Assembly: GCF_004168285.1 (NCBI RefSeq)
Contig: NZ_SEWF01000028.1
Coordinates: 1-64,000 of the forward strand
DNA length: 64,000 bases
Reading direction: 5' to 3'
From: Emticicia agri
GTDB lineage: Bacteria > Bacteroidota > Bacteroidia > Cytophagales > Spirosomataceae
Positions 24,034-33,230 of this stretch are shown here, piece by piece; within the stretch, counting starts at the first letter, position 1; each line of letters begins with the position of its first letter. The notes beneath the pieces were generated by a model. It was not told the origin of the DNA, made no database searches, and saw only the letters and a program-made list of their open reading frames with translations. The position numbers and the translations under genes are program-made.

Positions 24034-26508
24034 ATGAAAAAACGCTTCATCCAAACACTAACCTTTGTTATTATCAGTGCTTATTCACTGGCACAAGACA
24101 TCAAATCTATCGATGCCTTTACTATCGGAATGTATAAGAACGAAGGCTTTTTGAATTTTTACTGGAACGATAAAGATGGCAAGGTCTATCTTGAAATCGA
24201 CAAGTTCGATACCGAACTATTGTATTATCCCTCATTGGCGCAGGGTGTAGGCTCAAACGACATTGGTTTAGACCGTGGGCGTTTGGGGCAAGAACATGTA
24301 GTGAAGTTTCAAAGAAGCGGCAATAAGGTTTTGATGATTGAGCCGAACTATTCGTACAGAGCCATTTCTGAAGACCCTCTGGAACGCAGAGCCGTAGAGC
24401 AATCGTTTGCCAAATCAGTTCATTTTGGTTTTGAAGTAAAGGCTGAAACCTATGGCAGAGTATTAGTGGATTTGACGCCTTTTCTGATTCAGGATGCCGT
24501 AGGAGCTATACAGGATATTGCCCGAACCCGACAAGGGGCTTTTCGTTTAGATGCTTCCCGCTCGGCATTATACCTTCCTAATACCAAAAACTTTCCTAAG
24601 AACTCTGAGTTTGAAGTAATCATTACTTTAACAGGCGATAATCCGGGAGGCTATCTGCGTGAGGTAGTACCTATTGCTAACATCGTAACCATGCACCAGC
24701 ACCACTCATTTGTGGAGTTGCCTGACATAGAAGCCGACAGAAAAACAAAAGCTTTTACTCCCAGAGAGTTTGATCCACGCATTGGGTATGGCGGCATAGA
24801 ATACTTTGATTATGCCACGCCTATTAGCGAGCCTATCATGAAACGATATATCTCTCGCCATCGGCTACAAAAGAAAGACCCGACTTCCATTCTGAGCGAA
24901 CCTGTAAAACCGATTATCTATTACATGGATCCGGGTGCGCCTGAACCCATACGCTCGGCATTGATGGAGGGTGGTGCCTGGTGGAATCAGGCTTATGAAG
25001 CGGCCGGATACAAAGATGCTTTTCAGGTAAAACTACTCCCAGCTGATGCCGACCCAATGGATGTTCGCTACAACCTTATTCAATGGGTGCATCGCAGTAC
25101 ACGTGGCTGGTCTTATGGCGCCAGTATTATAGACCCTCGTACCGGAGAAATACTAAAAGGTAAAGTAACTTTGGGGTCATTGCGTGTTCGTCAGGACTTC
25201 CTGATTGCGCAGGGTTTCATCGGCAATTATGAAACTGATACTTCAAAAGTCGGTGAAATCAACCAAATGGCCTTAGACAGATTGAAACAGCTATCTGCTC
25301 ATGAAATCGGACATACGCTGGGGTTGCCGCATAACTATATTTCAAGTATTAATGGCCGTGCTTCAGTAATGGACTATCCGCATCCGCTTATCAGCTATGC
25401 CAATGGTAAGTTCGACCTTTCCCGTGCGTACGCAATGGGCATTGGTGAGTACGATAAAGCCTCTATTATCTGGGGTTATCAGGATTTCCCTGATCATGTA
25501 AACGAGAAAGCAGAGTTAGAGAAAATTGTACAGAATACACTTAGAAAAGGATTACGCTTTTTAACCGACCAGGATGCCCGTCCTGAAGGCTCGGTGAGTC
25601 CGTCGGCGCACTTGTGGGACAATGGCGGCGATGCTGTTACAGAATTAAAAAGAGTAACAGAACTGCGTAAAATTGCTTTGAGAGAGTTTACTGACAACAA
25701 AATCAGAGTTAATACACCTATGTCATCTGTAGAAGAAGTATTGGTGCCGATATATATGTTTCACCGCTATCAGACCGAATCGGCGGCTAAGGTATTAGGT
25801 GGTGCCGATTATAATTTTGCCTTGCGTGGTGACGGACAGGTTATTTATGACCCTGTACCTGCCGCTAAACAGCGTGAAGCCTTCAATGCGTTAATGCAAA
25901 CCCTCACACCGGAGTTTTTAGCCGTGCCAGACCATATTCTGAAAATGATTCCGCCAAGGGCATTCCGTTACCAGGCTAATCCAAGAGAAGTTTTTAAACG
26001 TCATACAGGTTTGGGATTTGACCCATTGGCTCCGGCAGAAGCATCGGCAGCTTTTACGCTACGACTGATGCTGAACCCTGAACGTAGTGCCAGATTAGTG
26101 AGCCAGAAAGTGATGAAACCTGATTTGCCGACTCTGGCAGAAATTTCAAGCCTGATGGTGCAAAAATTGTGGAAAAAGCCGGAAATGTTTAAAAATAACA
26201 GTTATTATGCACAAATAGACCGGATGGTAGCCATGTTGTTTTTAGACCAGTTGATGAGTCTGGCAAATAACAAAGATGCCGCTATGGAAGCCCGTGCCAA
26301 TGCTTATGGTGCTATTGACGATATACAGGATTGGCTGAAAAGCAATACCGTTGACGGTGCAGGCTTTGCTCGTCTGGCATTATTGAAAATCAAACAATTT
26401 GAAGAAAACCCTGATATTACTATCCCGACTAATGCTTTAGCTGCCCCTGATGGTGCCCCAATCGACCCGGGCTATGAGTGGTTGAATGAGGATTGTGAGT
26501 GGAAGTGA
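24034..26508 (+). CDS. Zinc-dependent metalloprotease (DUF4953/DUF5117 type), exported
   Basis: 824 residues. Signal peptide 1-20 (MKKRFIQTLTFVIISAYSLA). Residues about 25-300 are the N-terminal DUF5118/5117-like beta region with GSNDIGLDRGRLGQEHVVKF. The catalytic site is SAHEIGHTLGLPHNY, an HExxHxxGxxH zinc motif of the metzincin clan, with a SVMDYPHP Met-turn about 25 residues later. The C-terminal third is helical. The enzyme probably degrades proteins in the periplasm or outside. Length and layout are typical for this common Bacteroidota family. Confidence 0.88.
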   Translation: MKKRFIQTLTFVIISAYSLAQDIKSIDAFTIGMYKNEGFLNFYWNDKDGKVYLEIDKFDTELLYYPSLAQGVGSNDIGLDRGRLGQEHVVKFQRSGNKVLMIEPNYSYRAISEDPLERRAVEQSFAKSVHFGFEVKAETYGRVLVDLTPFLIQDAVGAIQDIARTRQGAFRLDASRSALYLPNTKNFPKNSEFEVIITLTGDNPGGYLREVVPIANIVTMHQHHSFVELPDIEADRKTKAFTPREFDPRIGYGGIEYFDYATPISEPIMKRYISRHRLQKKDPTSILSEPVKPIIYYMDPGAPEPIRSALMEGGAWWNQAYEAAGYKDAFQVKLLPADADPMDVRYNLIQWVHRSTRGWSYGASIIDPRTGEILKGKVTLGSLRVRQDFLIAQGFIGNYETDTSKVGEINQMALDRLKQLSAHEIGHTLGLPHNYISSINGRASVMDYPHPLISYANGKFDLSRAYAMGIGEYDKASIIWGYQDFPDHVNEKAELEKIVQNTLRKGLRFLTDQDARPEGSVSPSAHLWDNGGDAVTELKRVTELRKIALREFTDNKIRVNTPMSSVEEVLVPIYMFHRYQTESAAKVLGGADYNFALRGDGQVIYDPVPAAKQREAFNALMQTLTPEFLAVPDHILKMIPPRAFRYQANPREVFKRHTGLGFDPLAPAEASAAFTLRLMLNPERSARLVSQKVMKPDLPTLAEISSLMVQKLWKKPEMFKNNSYYAQIDRMVAMLFLDQLMSLANNKDAAMEARANAYGAIDDIQDWLKSNTVDGAGFARLALLKIKQFEENPDITIPTNALAAPDGAPIDPGYEWLNEDCEWK

Positions 26509-26522
26509 GAAACCGCCCCTAA

Positions 26523-26575
26523 CCCCTAAAGGGGAATTTTAATTCTGCAATAGATTTAATAAATCTATTGCAGAA
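26523..26575. repeat. Two adjacent repeat hairpins
   Basis: A CCCCTAAAGGGG palindrome (26523-26534) is followed by hairpin TTCTGCAATAGATTT (26543-26557) with its exact inverse at 26561-26575, a 15-base perfect stem and 3-base loop. The second hairpin is the first of three copies spaced along the next 2.3 kb. It may also serve as a terminator for the metalloprotease gene. Confidence 0.75.
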
Positions 26576-26678
26576 CTATTTATTTAGGGAGTATAAGAAA
26601 TTTTAATTGACCTAATTGAGATTGAAAATTTTCGGGTATAATTGTGAAATTTTTTAGACTAAAAAAGAAACTTCAATC

Positions 26679-27695
26679 ATGCTAAAAATATCATTACTCA
26701 TTATCCTTTTATTGCTTTGTTTTCCGGCATTAACGCAGAAAACAAAAAAAGAAACCATGTTGCGGGCTCACAAACTGCTTGAAAAAGACAATTGGAAAGA
26801 GGCTGAAAAATTGGTCATGGAATATGCAGAAAATGGCGATGCAGAAGCACAATATTTAATGACGAAGCTTATAGGAATTAAGATAATTGACTTAAATGGA
26901 AAGAGATATGATGAAGGAGTCGTACAAGCAAAGAATTGGCTTGGAAAAGCTAATAACCATGATTGGCTATTGACTAAAAACCCTTCGGATGAAGACTCCA
27001 TTAGAACTCAATATGTTGCTATTTCTCACAACCCTGATTATACTTCAACTGGAAATCTTGCACCAGAGGGCTCACTTATATTTAAGGAAGAAAAACGAAT
27101 AGGAATCATCAGAAAAGCCGCGGAGAAAAACATTTTAGATGCCCAATTAATGTATTCAACAGGGTTACTATTAAGAGGAGACTCCTTAGAAGGTATTAAA
27201 TGGTTGAATATGGCCGCCGATAATAAACATAGTGAGGCCCTTTATCAATTAGGAGCACTATATAGTAAGGGAAAGTGGTTAAAAAAAGATATTAGTAAGG
27301 CGCTTGATTGCTTTTCTAAATCCTTGGAAACTGGCTGGGGAAAGGCGGCCTGGAGTTTAGGTTATTTTTATTATGAGGGAAAAGAAGTTGAACGAGACTT
27401 AGATAAAGCAATTTACTATTTTGATAAAGCCTATCTCTTATCGGAAAAATACAACCATACTAAAAATTCTTCATTATTTCGTTTGGGGGCTATTTACGTT
27501 GAAAAAAAAGCATATCAGAAAGCTATTAGTATGTATCAATTAGTGGATGATTATTCTAATGATATTGGAGAGGCAAGGTTCAGAATGGGTGAAATTTATG
27601 CAACTTTAAAACAATATAATAAAGCGGTTTATTGGCTGAGTAAGTCTAATTACAAAGATGCAAACCGTAAACTAAAAGAAATAAGGAATAGATAA
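26679..27695 (+). CDS. Exported Sel1-like repeat protein
   Basis: 338 residues. A signal peptide (1-19, ending LTQ) precedes Sel1/TPR-like helical repeats from about 20 to 330, such as AENGDAEAQYLMTKL, AADNKHSEALYQLGALYSKGKWLKKDISKALDCF and AAWSLGYFYYEGKEVERDLDKAIYYFDKA. Sel1 repeats mediate protein-protein contacts. Base composition is clearly more AT-rich than the flanking metabolic genes. It opens a short accessory stretch with two further small genes, each set off by copies of the same hairpin. Confidence 0.8.
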   Translation: MLKISLLIILLLLCFPALTQKTKKETMLRAHKLLEKDNWKEAEKLVMEYAENGDAEAQYLMTKLIGIKIIDLNGKRYDEGVVQAKNWLGKANNHDWLLTKNPSDEDSIRTQYVAISHNPDYTSTGNLAPEGSLIFKEEKRIGIIRKAAEKNILDAQLMYSTGLLLRGDSLEGIKWLNMAADNKHSEALYQLGALYSKGKWLKKDISKALDCFSKSLETGWGKAAWSLGYFYYEGKEVERDLDKAIYYFDKAYLLSEKYNHTKNSSLFRLGAIYVEKKAYQKAISMYQLVDDYSNDIGEARFRMGEIYATLKQYNKAVYWLSKSNYKDANRKLKEIRNR

Positions 27696-27860
27696 AAGAT
27701 AGATTGTTGGTTGTTAAGCAACAGATAAACAATATTCTAATTAATAAATAACCTCCCCCATGAAATAAGAAATCGAAAAACACGAAATACCTTATGAAAG
27801 AGTCATAGTTATCAGTTTACAGATTTGAAAGAGTGTAGGATTTTAATTAAATAAACTTCC

Positions 27861-27892
27861 TCTGCAATAGATTTACACAAATCTATTGCAGA
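27861..27892. repeat. CTGCAATAGATTT hairpin, second copy
   Basis: A 14-base perfect stem (27861-27874 with 27879-27892) and ACAC loop, 26 bases before the next start codon. Confidence 0.75.
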
Positions 27893-27917
27893 AATTACTA
27901 CATATAAAACAACCATA

Positions 27918-28373
27918 ATGAAAGCTCTTCTGATTATATCAATAGTCAATTTTGTAATTGCTTGTGGTGGTACAGATAAGCCCAGTTATGTTCAAAATAA
28001 AGATACATTAGCCATAGCAAGAAAAGACACAGTAAAGATTATTGACTCTTTAAGAAGTGGATTGTCTGAGAAAGAAAACACCATAACTGTTTCTTATGCT
28101 GCCATAGCATGTGGTTGTCCACAATGGTTTGAAACAAAATTTAAGGATATAGCATTTTTAGAAGGTGTTGGAAAGTTCTATGTAGAGCCGATAAGTAAAG
28201 ATTTAATTGATGCGAATACTATATGGGATGGCGAGCATCTTCCTCTTACCATTAAAGTCACCGGAAGATTTTCTAAAGAAAAAGGAATACCACGCAATCG
28301 TTTTACTAAAGAAATACCTGAAGAAGCCCAAGTTTTTTGGTATGATAAAATTAAGGTTATTTCACCTGAGTAA
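27918..28373 (+). CDS. Small lipoprotein of unknown function
   Basis: 151 residues. The signal MKALLIISIVNFVIAC has a lipobox-like end with Cys16, followed by GGTDKPS. The mature part (about 45-151) carries AAIACGCPQWFE, an unusual CxC pair, and an aspartate-rich loop. Not assigned to a family with confidence. It is separated by two bases from the CdiI-like gene downstream, so the two are probably co-expressed. Confidence 0.65.
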   Translation: MKALLIISIVNFVIACGGTDKPSYVQNKDTLAIARKDTVKIIDSLRSGLSEKENTITVSYAAIACGCPQWFETKFKDIAFLEGVGKFYVEPISKDLIDANTIWDGEHLPLTIKVTGRFSKEKGIPRNRFTKEIPEEAQVFWYDKIKVISPE

Positions 28374-28375
28374 GC

Positions 28376-28762
28376 ATGGAAAATAACTACCAGTCATTAT
28401 TTGAATTGGATAATTCCCTGAAGCTTGCTACTAGTGAACCTACGCCCTTAGTACAGAATCATAATGCCTTACTAATAAAGAAATTGAAAGACTTGCGATT
28501 CATGATTGGTCAAAAAACAGGTTTGGCATACTTAGTACCAATGGCTATTCAGGTTTTGCAAGAGAATATTTTTGCAGAAGGAGATTTTTATGAAGGAGAC
28601 TTGTTGCAAAATGTTTTATCAATTGATAAAGTTTTCTGGACAAAGAATAATGACCTTTATTTAAGGCTTAAAGAAATTATACAACAGGATTTTGATATGA
28701 ATAAGATTGAGACTACTGATGAAATAAAAGCTATGCTTCAATCTTTAGCTGATAATTTCTGA
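28376..28762 (+). CDS. CdiI-like contact-dependent inhibition immunity protein (orphan)
   Basis: 128 residues resembling the CdiI_2-type immunity family of contact-dependent growth inhibition. The family-like core is LRFMIGQKTGLAYLVPMAIQVL, then NIFAEGDFYEGDLLQNVLSIDKVFW. Such proteins bind and neutralise a matching toxin C-terminus delivered by a neighbouring cell. No toxin, polymorphic-toxin repeat protein or secretion gene is visible nearby, so it looks like an orphan immunity gene. It shares an operon with the small lipoprotein upstream. Recognition is from memory of the motif and needs a profile search. Confidence 0.65.
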   Translation: MENNYQSLFELDNSLKLATSEPTPLVQNHNALLIKKLKDLRFMIGQKTGLAYLVPMAIQVLQENIFAEGDFYEGDLLQNVLSIDKVFWTKNNDLYLRLKEIIQQDFDMNKIETTDEIKAMLQSLADNF

Positions 28763-28776
28763 AATTAAGTTTTCCT

Positions 28777-28806
28777 CTGAAATAGATTTACAAAAACCTA
28801 TTGCAG
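28777..28806. repeat. CTGCAATAGATTT hairpin, third and decayed copy
   Basis: CTGAAATAGATTT (28777-28789) and AAACCTATTGCAG (28794-28806) form the same stem with two mismatches. Its right arm holds the TTG of the promoter for the metallo-beta-lactamase gene. Confidence 0.65.
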
Positions 28807-28828
28807 GCCTATAAATTTATTAATTTTG
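28801..28828 (+). promoter_or_regulatory. Promoter TTG-N17-TAATTTTG for the metallo-beta-lactamase
   Basis: TTG at 28801-28803 and TAATTTTG at 28821-28828, 17 bases apart. The gene starts at 28879. The TTG lies in a repeat hairpin arm. Confidence 0.55.
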
Positions 28829-28878
28829 ATAATACTTTGACGTACTTTCCATAAACGCTTAAAATCAATAAATCCAGC

Positions 28879-29637
28879 ATGAAAATCCTTGCAAAAACGC
28901 TATTACTGATTGCAGTTGCTCTCACAATTTTAAATTGCACGCCTCAAAAACAACAAGTATTTAAACCCGGTGAGGTTTACAAATCAAAGGGCTTAGTGAT
29001 TAACCAGATTGCCGAAAACTCCTTTCAGCATACCTCATTTAAACAAACCAACGATTTTGGATACGTGCCTTGTAATGGCCTTGTGGTGAGAAATGGGAAT
29101 GAAACCATTATTTTTGACACACCTACTAACGATAAAAGCTCAGAAGAGTTAATCAAATGGGTTCAGGACTCACTTCATTGTCAGATAAATGCCATTATTC
29201 CCACCCATTTTCACGATGATTGTTTGGGCGGGCTGAAAGCGTTTCACGAACATTCGATTCCATCTTTTGCTAATTTTACAACCATAGAACTGGCCACGCA
29301 GAATAAATATACCGTTCCCGGAAACAGTTTTAAGGATTCACTTAAACTGAAAGTAGGCGAAGAATATATTACTGCTAAGTTTTTCGGAGAAGGGCATACC
29401 AAAGATAATGTAGTAGGGTATTTTCCGGGCGACCATATTCTATTTGGTGGTTGTTTAATTAAAGAATTAGAGGCCGGAAAAGGTTATTTGGGCGATGCAA
29501 ATGTGGCAGAATGGTCTAATACAGTTGGAAAAGTTAAAAAGGCCTACCCCGATGTAAAAATTGTTGTTCCGGGACATGGAAACTATGGAAGTGGAAAATT
29601 ATTGGATTTTACTATTAATTTATTCAAGACCAGGTAG
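28879..29637 (+). CDS. Subclass B1 metallo-beta-lactamase, predicted lipoprotein
   Basis: 252 residues. Zinc ligands of subclass B1 are all present: H110-F-H112-D-D114 (IPTHFHDDCLGG), H173 (EGHTKDN), C192 with K195 (GGCLIK) and H233 (VVPGHGNYG). This enzyme class hydrolyses penicillins, cephalosporins and carbapenems in the periplasm. The N-terminus MKILAKTLLLIAVALTILNC ends in a lipobox with Cys20, so the product may be lipid-anchored, as known for NDM-type enzymes. It has its own promoter, lies next to an accessory stretch, and has no transposase nearby. Activity and spectrum are not shown by sequence alone. Confidence 0.9.
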   Translation: MKILAKTLLLIAVALTILNCTPQKQQVFKPGEVYKSKGLVINQIAENSFQHTSFKQTNDFGYVPCNGLVVRNGNETIIFDTPTNDKSSEELIKWVQDSLHCQINAIIPTHFHDDCLGGLKAFHEHSIPSFANFTTIELATQNKYTVPGNSFKDSLKLKVGEEYITAKFFGEGHTKDNVVGYFPGDHILFGGCLIKELEAGKGYLGDANVAEWSNTVGKVKKAYPDVKIVVPGHGNYGSGKLLDFTINLFKTR

Positions 29638-29705
29638 AGGAAATTTTGTACCTACTACAGCCTTTATGTGAATATTCTTTAACATTCCACCGGAAGAAAA
29701 AATTG

Positions 29706-29804
29706 TTTGTATAACGATTTATTAATCGTTTCGCTTCGCACATCGGTAATCAGAAATTACACGTTGCATGGGCTAAACAACGATTTAAAAAATCGTTATA
29801 CAAA
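29706..29804. repeat. 99-base element with 15-base inverted ends
   Basis: TTTGTATAACGATTT (29706-29720) and its exact inverse (29790-29804). The arm motif ACGATTTnAAAAATCGT recurs at 33673-33708. It lies between the metallo-beta-lactamase and the convergent fucosidase gene. Confidence 0.75.
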
Positions 29805-29818
29805 TGAAAACAACTACC

Positions 29819-31144
29819 TCAATTCGCAGGCGTATCATACAATTCTACATTCGCAATCAAAGGTTTGGCTAATGTGCCTTGAATAGCTACACGCACTTCC
29901 TTGCTATTTGTTCTCGGGAAATACACAATGCGTTTGTTGCCGATGGTAGTAGCTGTGGCAACAGTTTTCCACTCATTGTTTTCTTTTACCTGTACTGCAA
30001 AATCACTTACTCTTTGCCCGTAACGAATATCTTCCTGCACCACCAGACAATTAAAATTGTGTGCTTTGTTCATTTTAATATCCACACTGTTTTCGCCCAC
30101 AGTTTTCGTGAAAGTACCCTTGGTTAAAAGATTTTTCTTAAAATATTCATCACGCATTTTCTTGAATTCCACCAACGATTTTTCGTCGTTTTCATGTACC
30201 AGTCCACGACCATCTACCGGAAGATTCAATAATAAATTAGCCCCTCTGCCCACTGATTTATTCCAGATGTCCATCAATGCTTCAGGCGTTTTTACTTTGT
30301 CGTCCTCGTTTTTGTGATAAAACCAGCCCGGACGAATAGACACATCACATTCTGCCGGAATCCAGTGGGTGCCATTCGCATCGCCTACATTCAGGTGTTT
30401 GGGTTTATCATAGGCAGGAAACAACTGTGCCCCGTTAATAGTACTCCAGCAAGTTTCTCCGGCAAATCCTCTTTCATTACCCACCCAACGAATATCAGGG
30501 CCTGCATCACTGAAAATAAGGGCATGTGGTTGGTAGGTTTTCACGGTTTTATTAAACAACGGAAAATCATATACCTGTTTTTTGCCATTAGGGCCTTCGC
30601 CATTGGCACCGTCAAACCATACTTCAAATAAATCGCCGTATTGGGTAGTGATTTCTTTCAGCATATTTACATATACCTGATTGTATTCTAGTGTGCCGTA
30701 GGTAGGGTGGTTTCTGTCCCACGGAGAGATATAGATGCCCATTTTTAGCCCATATTCTTTACATGCGGCTGATAATTCTTTCAGTACATCGCCCTTCCCA
30801 TCTTTCCATTTCGATTCTCTTACGGTATGGGTTGAATATTTGCTTGGATAGAGCGCAAAACCATCGTGGTGTTTGGCGGTAATAATAATGCCTTTCATGC
30901 CTGCAGCTTTGGCAACCCTTGCCCATTGACGGCAATCTAATTGTGTGGGATTAAATACTTCTTCCTTTTCTGTACCATCGCCCCATTCTTTATCAGTAAA
31001 GGAATTCGGCCCGAAATGCACAAAAGCATAGTATTCCATCTTATGCCATTTGAGTTGGTCAGCAGAGGGTGTGGCACCATAAGGCTTAGGGGTTTGAGCC
31101 ATTGAAATGCCTGCAAGCAAGCATAAAAAGAGGATTTTTCTCAT
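29819..31144 (-). CDS. Alpha-L-fucosidase, GH29, exported
   Basis: 441 residues from the ATG at 31144 (MRKILFLCLLAGISMAQ signal); the frame stays open to 31480 without sense. The GH29 barrel (about 20-340) includes HFGPNSFTDKEWGDG, IITAKHHDGFALYPSKYSTH and KMGIYISPWDRNHP, with the nucleophile Asp in EVWFDGANG. The C-terminal 100 residues form a small beta domain. The enzyme removes alpha-L-fucose from glycans in the periplasm. It is divergent from the TIM-barrel gene, with a 326-base spacer; no sus-type transport genes are nearby. Confidence 0.9.
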   Translation of the reverse strand: MRKILFLCLLAGISMAQTPKPYGATPSADQLKWHKMEYYAFVHFGPNSFTDKEWGDGTEKEEVFNPTQLDCRQWARVAKAAGMKGIIITAKHHDGFALYPSKYSTHTVRESKWKDGKGDVLKELSAACKEYGLKMGIYISPWDRNHPTYGTLEYNQVYVNMLKEITTQYGDLFEVWFDGANGEGPNGKKQVYDFPLFNKTVKTYQPHALIFSDAGPDIRWVGNERGFAGETCWSTINGAQLFPAYDKPKHLNVGDANGTHWIPAECDVSIRPGWFYHKNEDDKVKTPEALMDIWNKSVGRGANLLLNLPVDGRGLVHENDEKSLVEFKKMRDEYFKKNLLTKGTFTKTVGENSVDIKMNKAHNFNCLVVQEDIRYGQRVSDFAVQVKENNEWKTVATATTIGNKRIVYFPRTNSKEVRVAIQGTLAKPLIANVELYDTPAN

Positions 31145-31470
31145 GAGTGTTTTGTAGTAGAGTGTGTTGACCGATGGGTATCGGCTATTTTTTGTAGGGT
31201 CAAAATTAGTGAATTTGCATTTGTTTAATAGTATTTTTATGGGAGGAAATGTTTTGCGAAAATCTATTTCAGGAAAAATCACTTTCCTAATGGTTAAGCC
31301 CCTTGCCCTCAGCGTCTCATTGATTAATTCTTTCCTCAGTGAATGGGAGACTGAGAGAACAAAAGTTATGGACACATATAATCCAGAAATAAGTTTACAC
31401 GAACCTGTTTTAAGACTTTGCAATATTAACTTATATTGCAATCCATAATACTTTAACTCAATAAGTTTAT
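31145..31470. promoter_or_regulatory. Divergent intergenic region of the fucosidase and TIM-barrel genes
   Basis: On the minus strand, TAATTTTG (31208-31201) matches the -7 box for the fucosidase gene, about 57 bases before its start; no TTG lies at the right distance. No convincing box was found for the plus-strand gene. No other gene is apparent. Confidence 0.4.
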
Positions 31471-32409
31471 ATGTCAACACGAAGACTTTTTATGAAGCAG
31501 GCTTTATTAAGTACAGGTGCATTGGTAATGAATATCCCCGTGTTTGCCGCAGCCAGAGAGGCAGGGTTAAAATTATCGCTGGCTCAATGGTCGTTCCACA
31601 GAATGCTTCAGTCAGGCAAACTGGATCATCTGGATTTTGCTGCCAAAGCCAAAAATGAATTTGGTATTGATGCCGTAGAGTATGTAAATGGATTCTTTGG
31701 TGGTAAAACCATGAATTTTAAAGAAGCTGCAAAAAACCAGAATTACCTGAATGAAGTGTTGAAGCGAAGCAAAGATGCTGGCGTATTTAATCACCTGATT
31801 ATGGTTGATGAAGAAGGGTCGTTGGCATTGCCCAATGATAAAGAAAGATTGCAGGCTGTGGACAACCATAAGAAATGGATAGAAGCCGCCAGATTTTTAG
31901 GTTGCCTGACCGTGCGTGTGAACCTGCATGGAGACGGAGAGACGAATGCCAAAAAGACGGCCTCCATAGATTCGCTTGCAAGATTGGGAGAATTTGCCAG
32001 CACGATGAATATAAATGTGGTTGTTGAAAATCATGGGAGTGATTCATCAAAGGGTTTCTGGGTGGCTGAAGTAATGAAGCAGGTAAATAAACCGAATGTA
32101 GGTACGCTTCCTGATTTTGGTAATTTCTGTATTTCACATCCGTGGGGAACCACACAAGAAGGTTGTCAGGAGGAATATGACCGCTATAAAGGTTTGGGTG
32201 AATTACTGCCATTTGCCAAAGGCGTGAGCGCAAAAACCTATGACTTTGATGCTAAAGGAGAACAACCCATCATGGACTACAAAAGATTAATAGACATCGT
32301 AAAAAAATCAGGCTTTAAAGGGTATATCGGGATAGAGTTTGAAGGAGTTAAAGGCGATGAAGAAGAGGGCGTACGTAAAACAATTGCCTTGCTTGAGCGG
32401 TATTTGTGA
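31471..32409 (+). CDS. Sugar phosphate isomerase/epimerase-like TIM barrel, Tat-type signal
   Basis: 312 residues. The N-terminus MSTRRLFMKQALLSTGALVM has a twin-arginine-type motif and hydrophobic core, common for this Bacteroidota family. The AP_endonuc_2/xylose-isomerase-like barrel (PF01261) covers about 35-310, with AQWSFHRML, ENHGSDSSKGFW, GTLPDFGNFC and the C-terminal GYIGIEFEG, which supply metal-binding Glu, Asp and His residues. Probably acts on a sugar derivative in the periplasm. Its divergent neighbour is a fucosidase, but no shared pathway is proven. Confidence 0.83.
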   Translation: MSTRRLFMKQALLSTGALVMNIPVFAAAREAGLKLSLAQWSFHRMLQSGKLDHLDFAAKAKNEFGIDAVEYVNGFFGGKTMNFKEAAKNQNYLNEVLKRSKDAGVFNHLIMVDEEGSLALPNDKERLQAVDNHKKWIEAARFLGCLTVRVNLHGDGETNAKKTASIDSLARLGEFASTMNINVVVENHGSDSSKGFWVAEVMKQVNKPNVGTLPDFGNFCISHPWGTTQEGCQEEYDRYKGLGELLPFAKGVSAKTYDFDAKGEQPIMDYKRLIDIVKKSGFKGYIGIEFEGVKGDEEEGVRKTIALLERYL

Positions 32410-32477
32410 GAATAAATGTCTGGACTCACAATGTGTACCCCAACAGCCGATGAATGGTTATTTAACCATCAGAAAAA

Positions 32478-33095
32478 ATGAAAAACATAATTACTGTTCT
32501 ATACTTAGCAATTGCTTTATGCATATCTTCATGTAATACTCAAGATAATAATAACTTGATACTTGATGCATCTTTGCCTGGGCGTGGACCTACCTATAAT
32601 GTTTTTGAAAAGAATAAAGATGGTTTGATTCTGCCTAAATACAATTTCATTGACTACCACTATAAAAGTTTAAATGATAGCATGAAGGCTTATTACTATC
32701 ATACTGACCAACTGTATTTGAAATCATTTTTGGCATTTCCGGAAAAATATGCTAAAAACACCTTTATTTCTTTTTCAGACGATACTATTTCAATTAGTCA
32801 AAAACTAAAAATCAGCATATATAATAATGATGATATTTACCGCCTATTTTACAAAAATTATCATATCATTACTAAGGAAGTAACAGGACGTGTCAGTTTA
32901 TATTATGTGCCTGTAAATAAAACTGGGATGAATAGCATAAAAATTAAACAAAAATCAACAAATAGGGATATTGTATTTAACTTTTGGGTAATTGAAGAAA
33001 ATAGACTCAAAAAAGACAGTGTTTTATTTTATAACATAACATCTGTTGATTCGATTGGTAATGAAAATATAAGAAAAATATTATACCCGGATTAA
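32478..33095 (+). CDS. Lipoprotein of unknown function, 205 residues
   Basis: MKNIITVLYLAIALCISSC is a lipoprotein signal with a lipobox ending SSC, followed by NTQDNNN. The mature domain (about 35-205) is mixed and AT-rich, with YHYKSLNDSMKAYYYHTDQ and a beta-rich C-terminal half. No family recognised. The gene is more AT-rich than the preceding TIM-barrel gene, like many fast-evolving surface lipoproteins in this window. Confidence 0.65.
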   Translation: MKNIITVLYLAIALCISSCNTQDNNNLILDASLPGRGPTYNVFEKNKDGLILPKYNFIDYHYKSLNDSMKAYYYHTDQLYLKSFLAFPEKYAKNTFISFSDDTISISQKLKISIYNNDDIYRLFYKNYHIITKEVTGRVSLYYVPVNKTGMNSIKIKQKSTNRDIVFNFWVIEENRLKKDSVLFYNITSVDSIGNENIRKILYPD

Positions 33096-33230
33096 TGTTC
33101 TTAGTTCGACTTGTCATACAAAAAAAATACTATTATCTGTTTCAGAAGTAGATGACATTTATACATAAAAGCCAATCAAAGACTTTCCTGAAACATACTT
33201 ATTCTGACAGAATCTAAAACTCAAACCTAT

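Noticed and set aside
31145-31480. 112-codon upstream extension of the fucosidase ORF
   Set aside because: It overlaps the divergent gene's start, lacks family similarity and precedes a clear signal peptide; the -7 box at 31208-31201 lies inside it.
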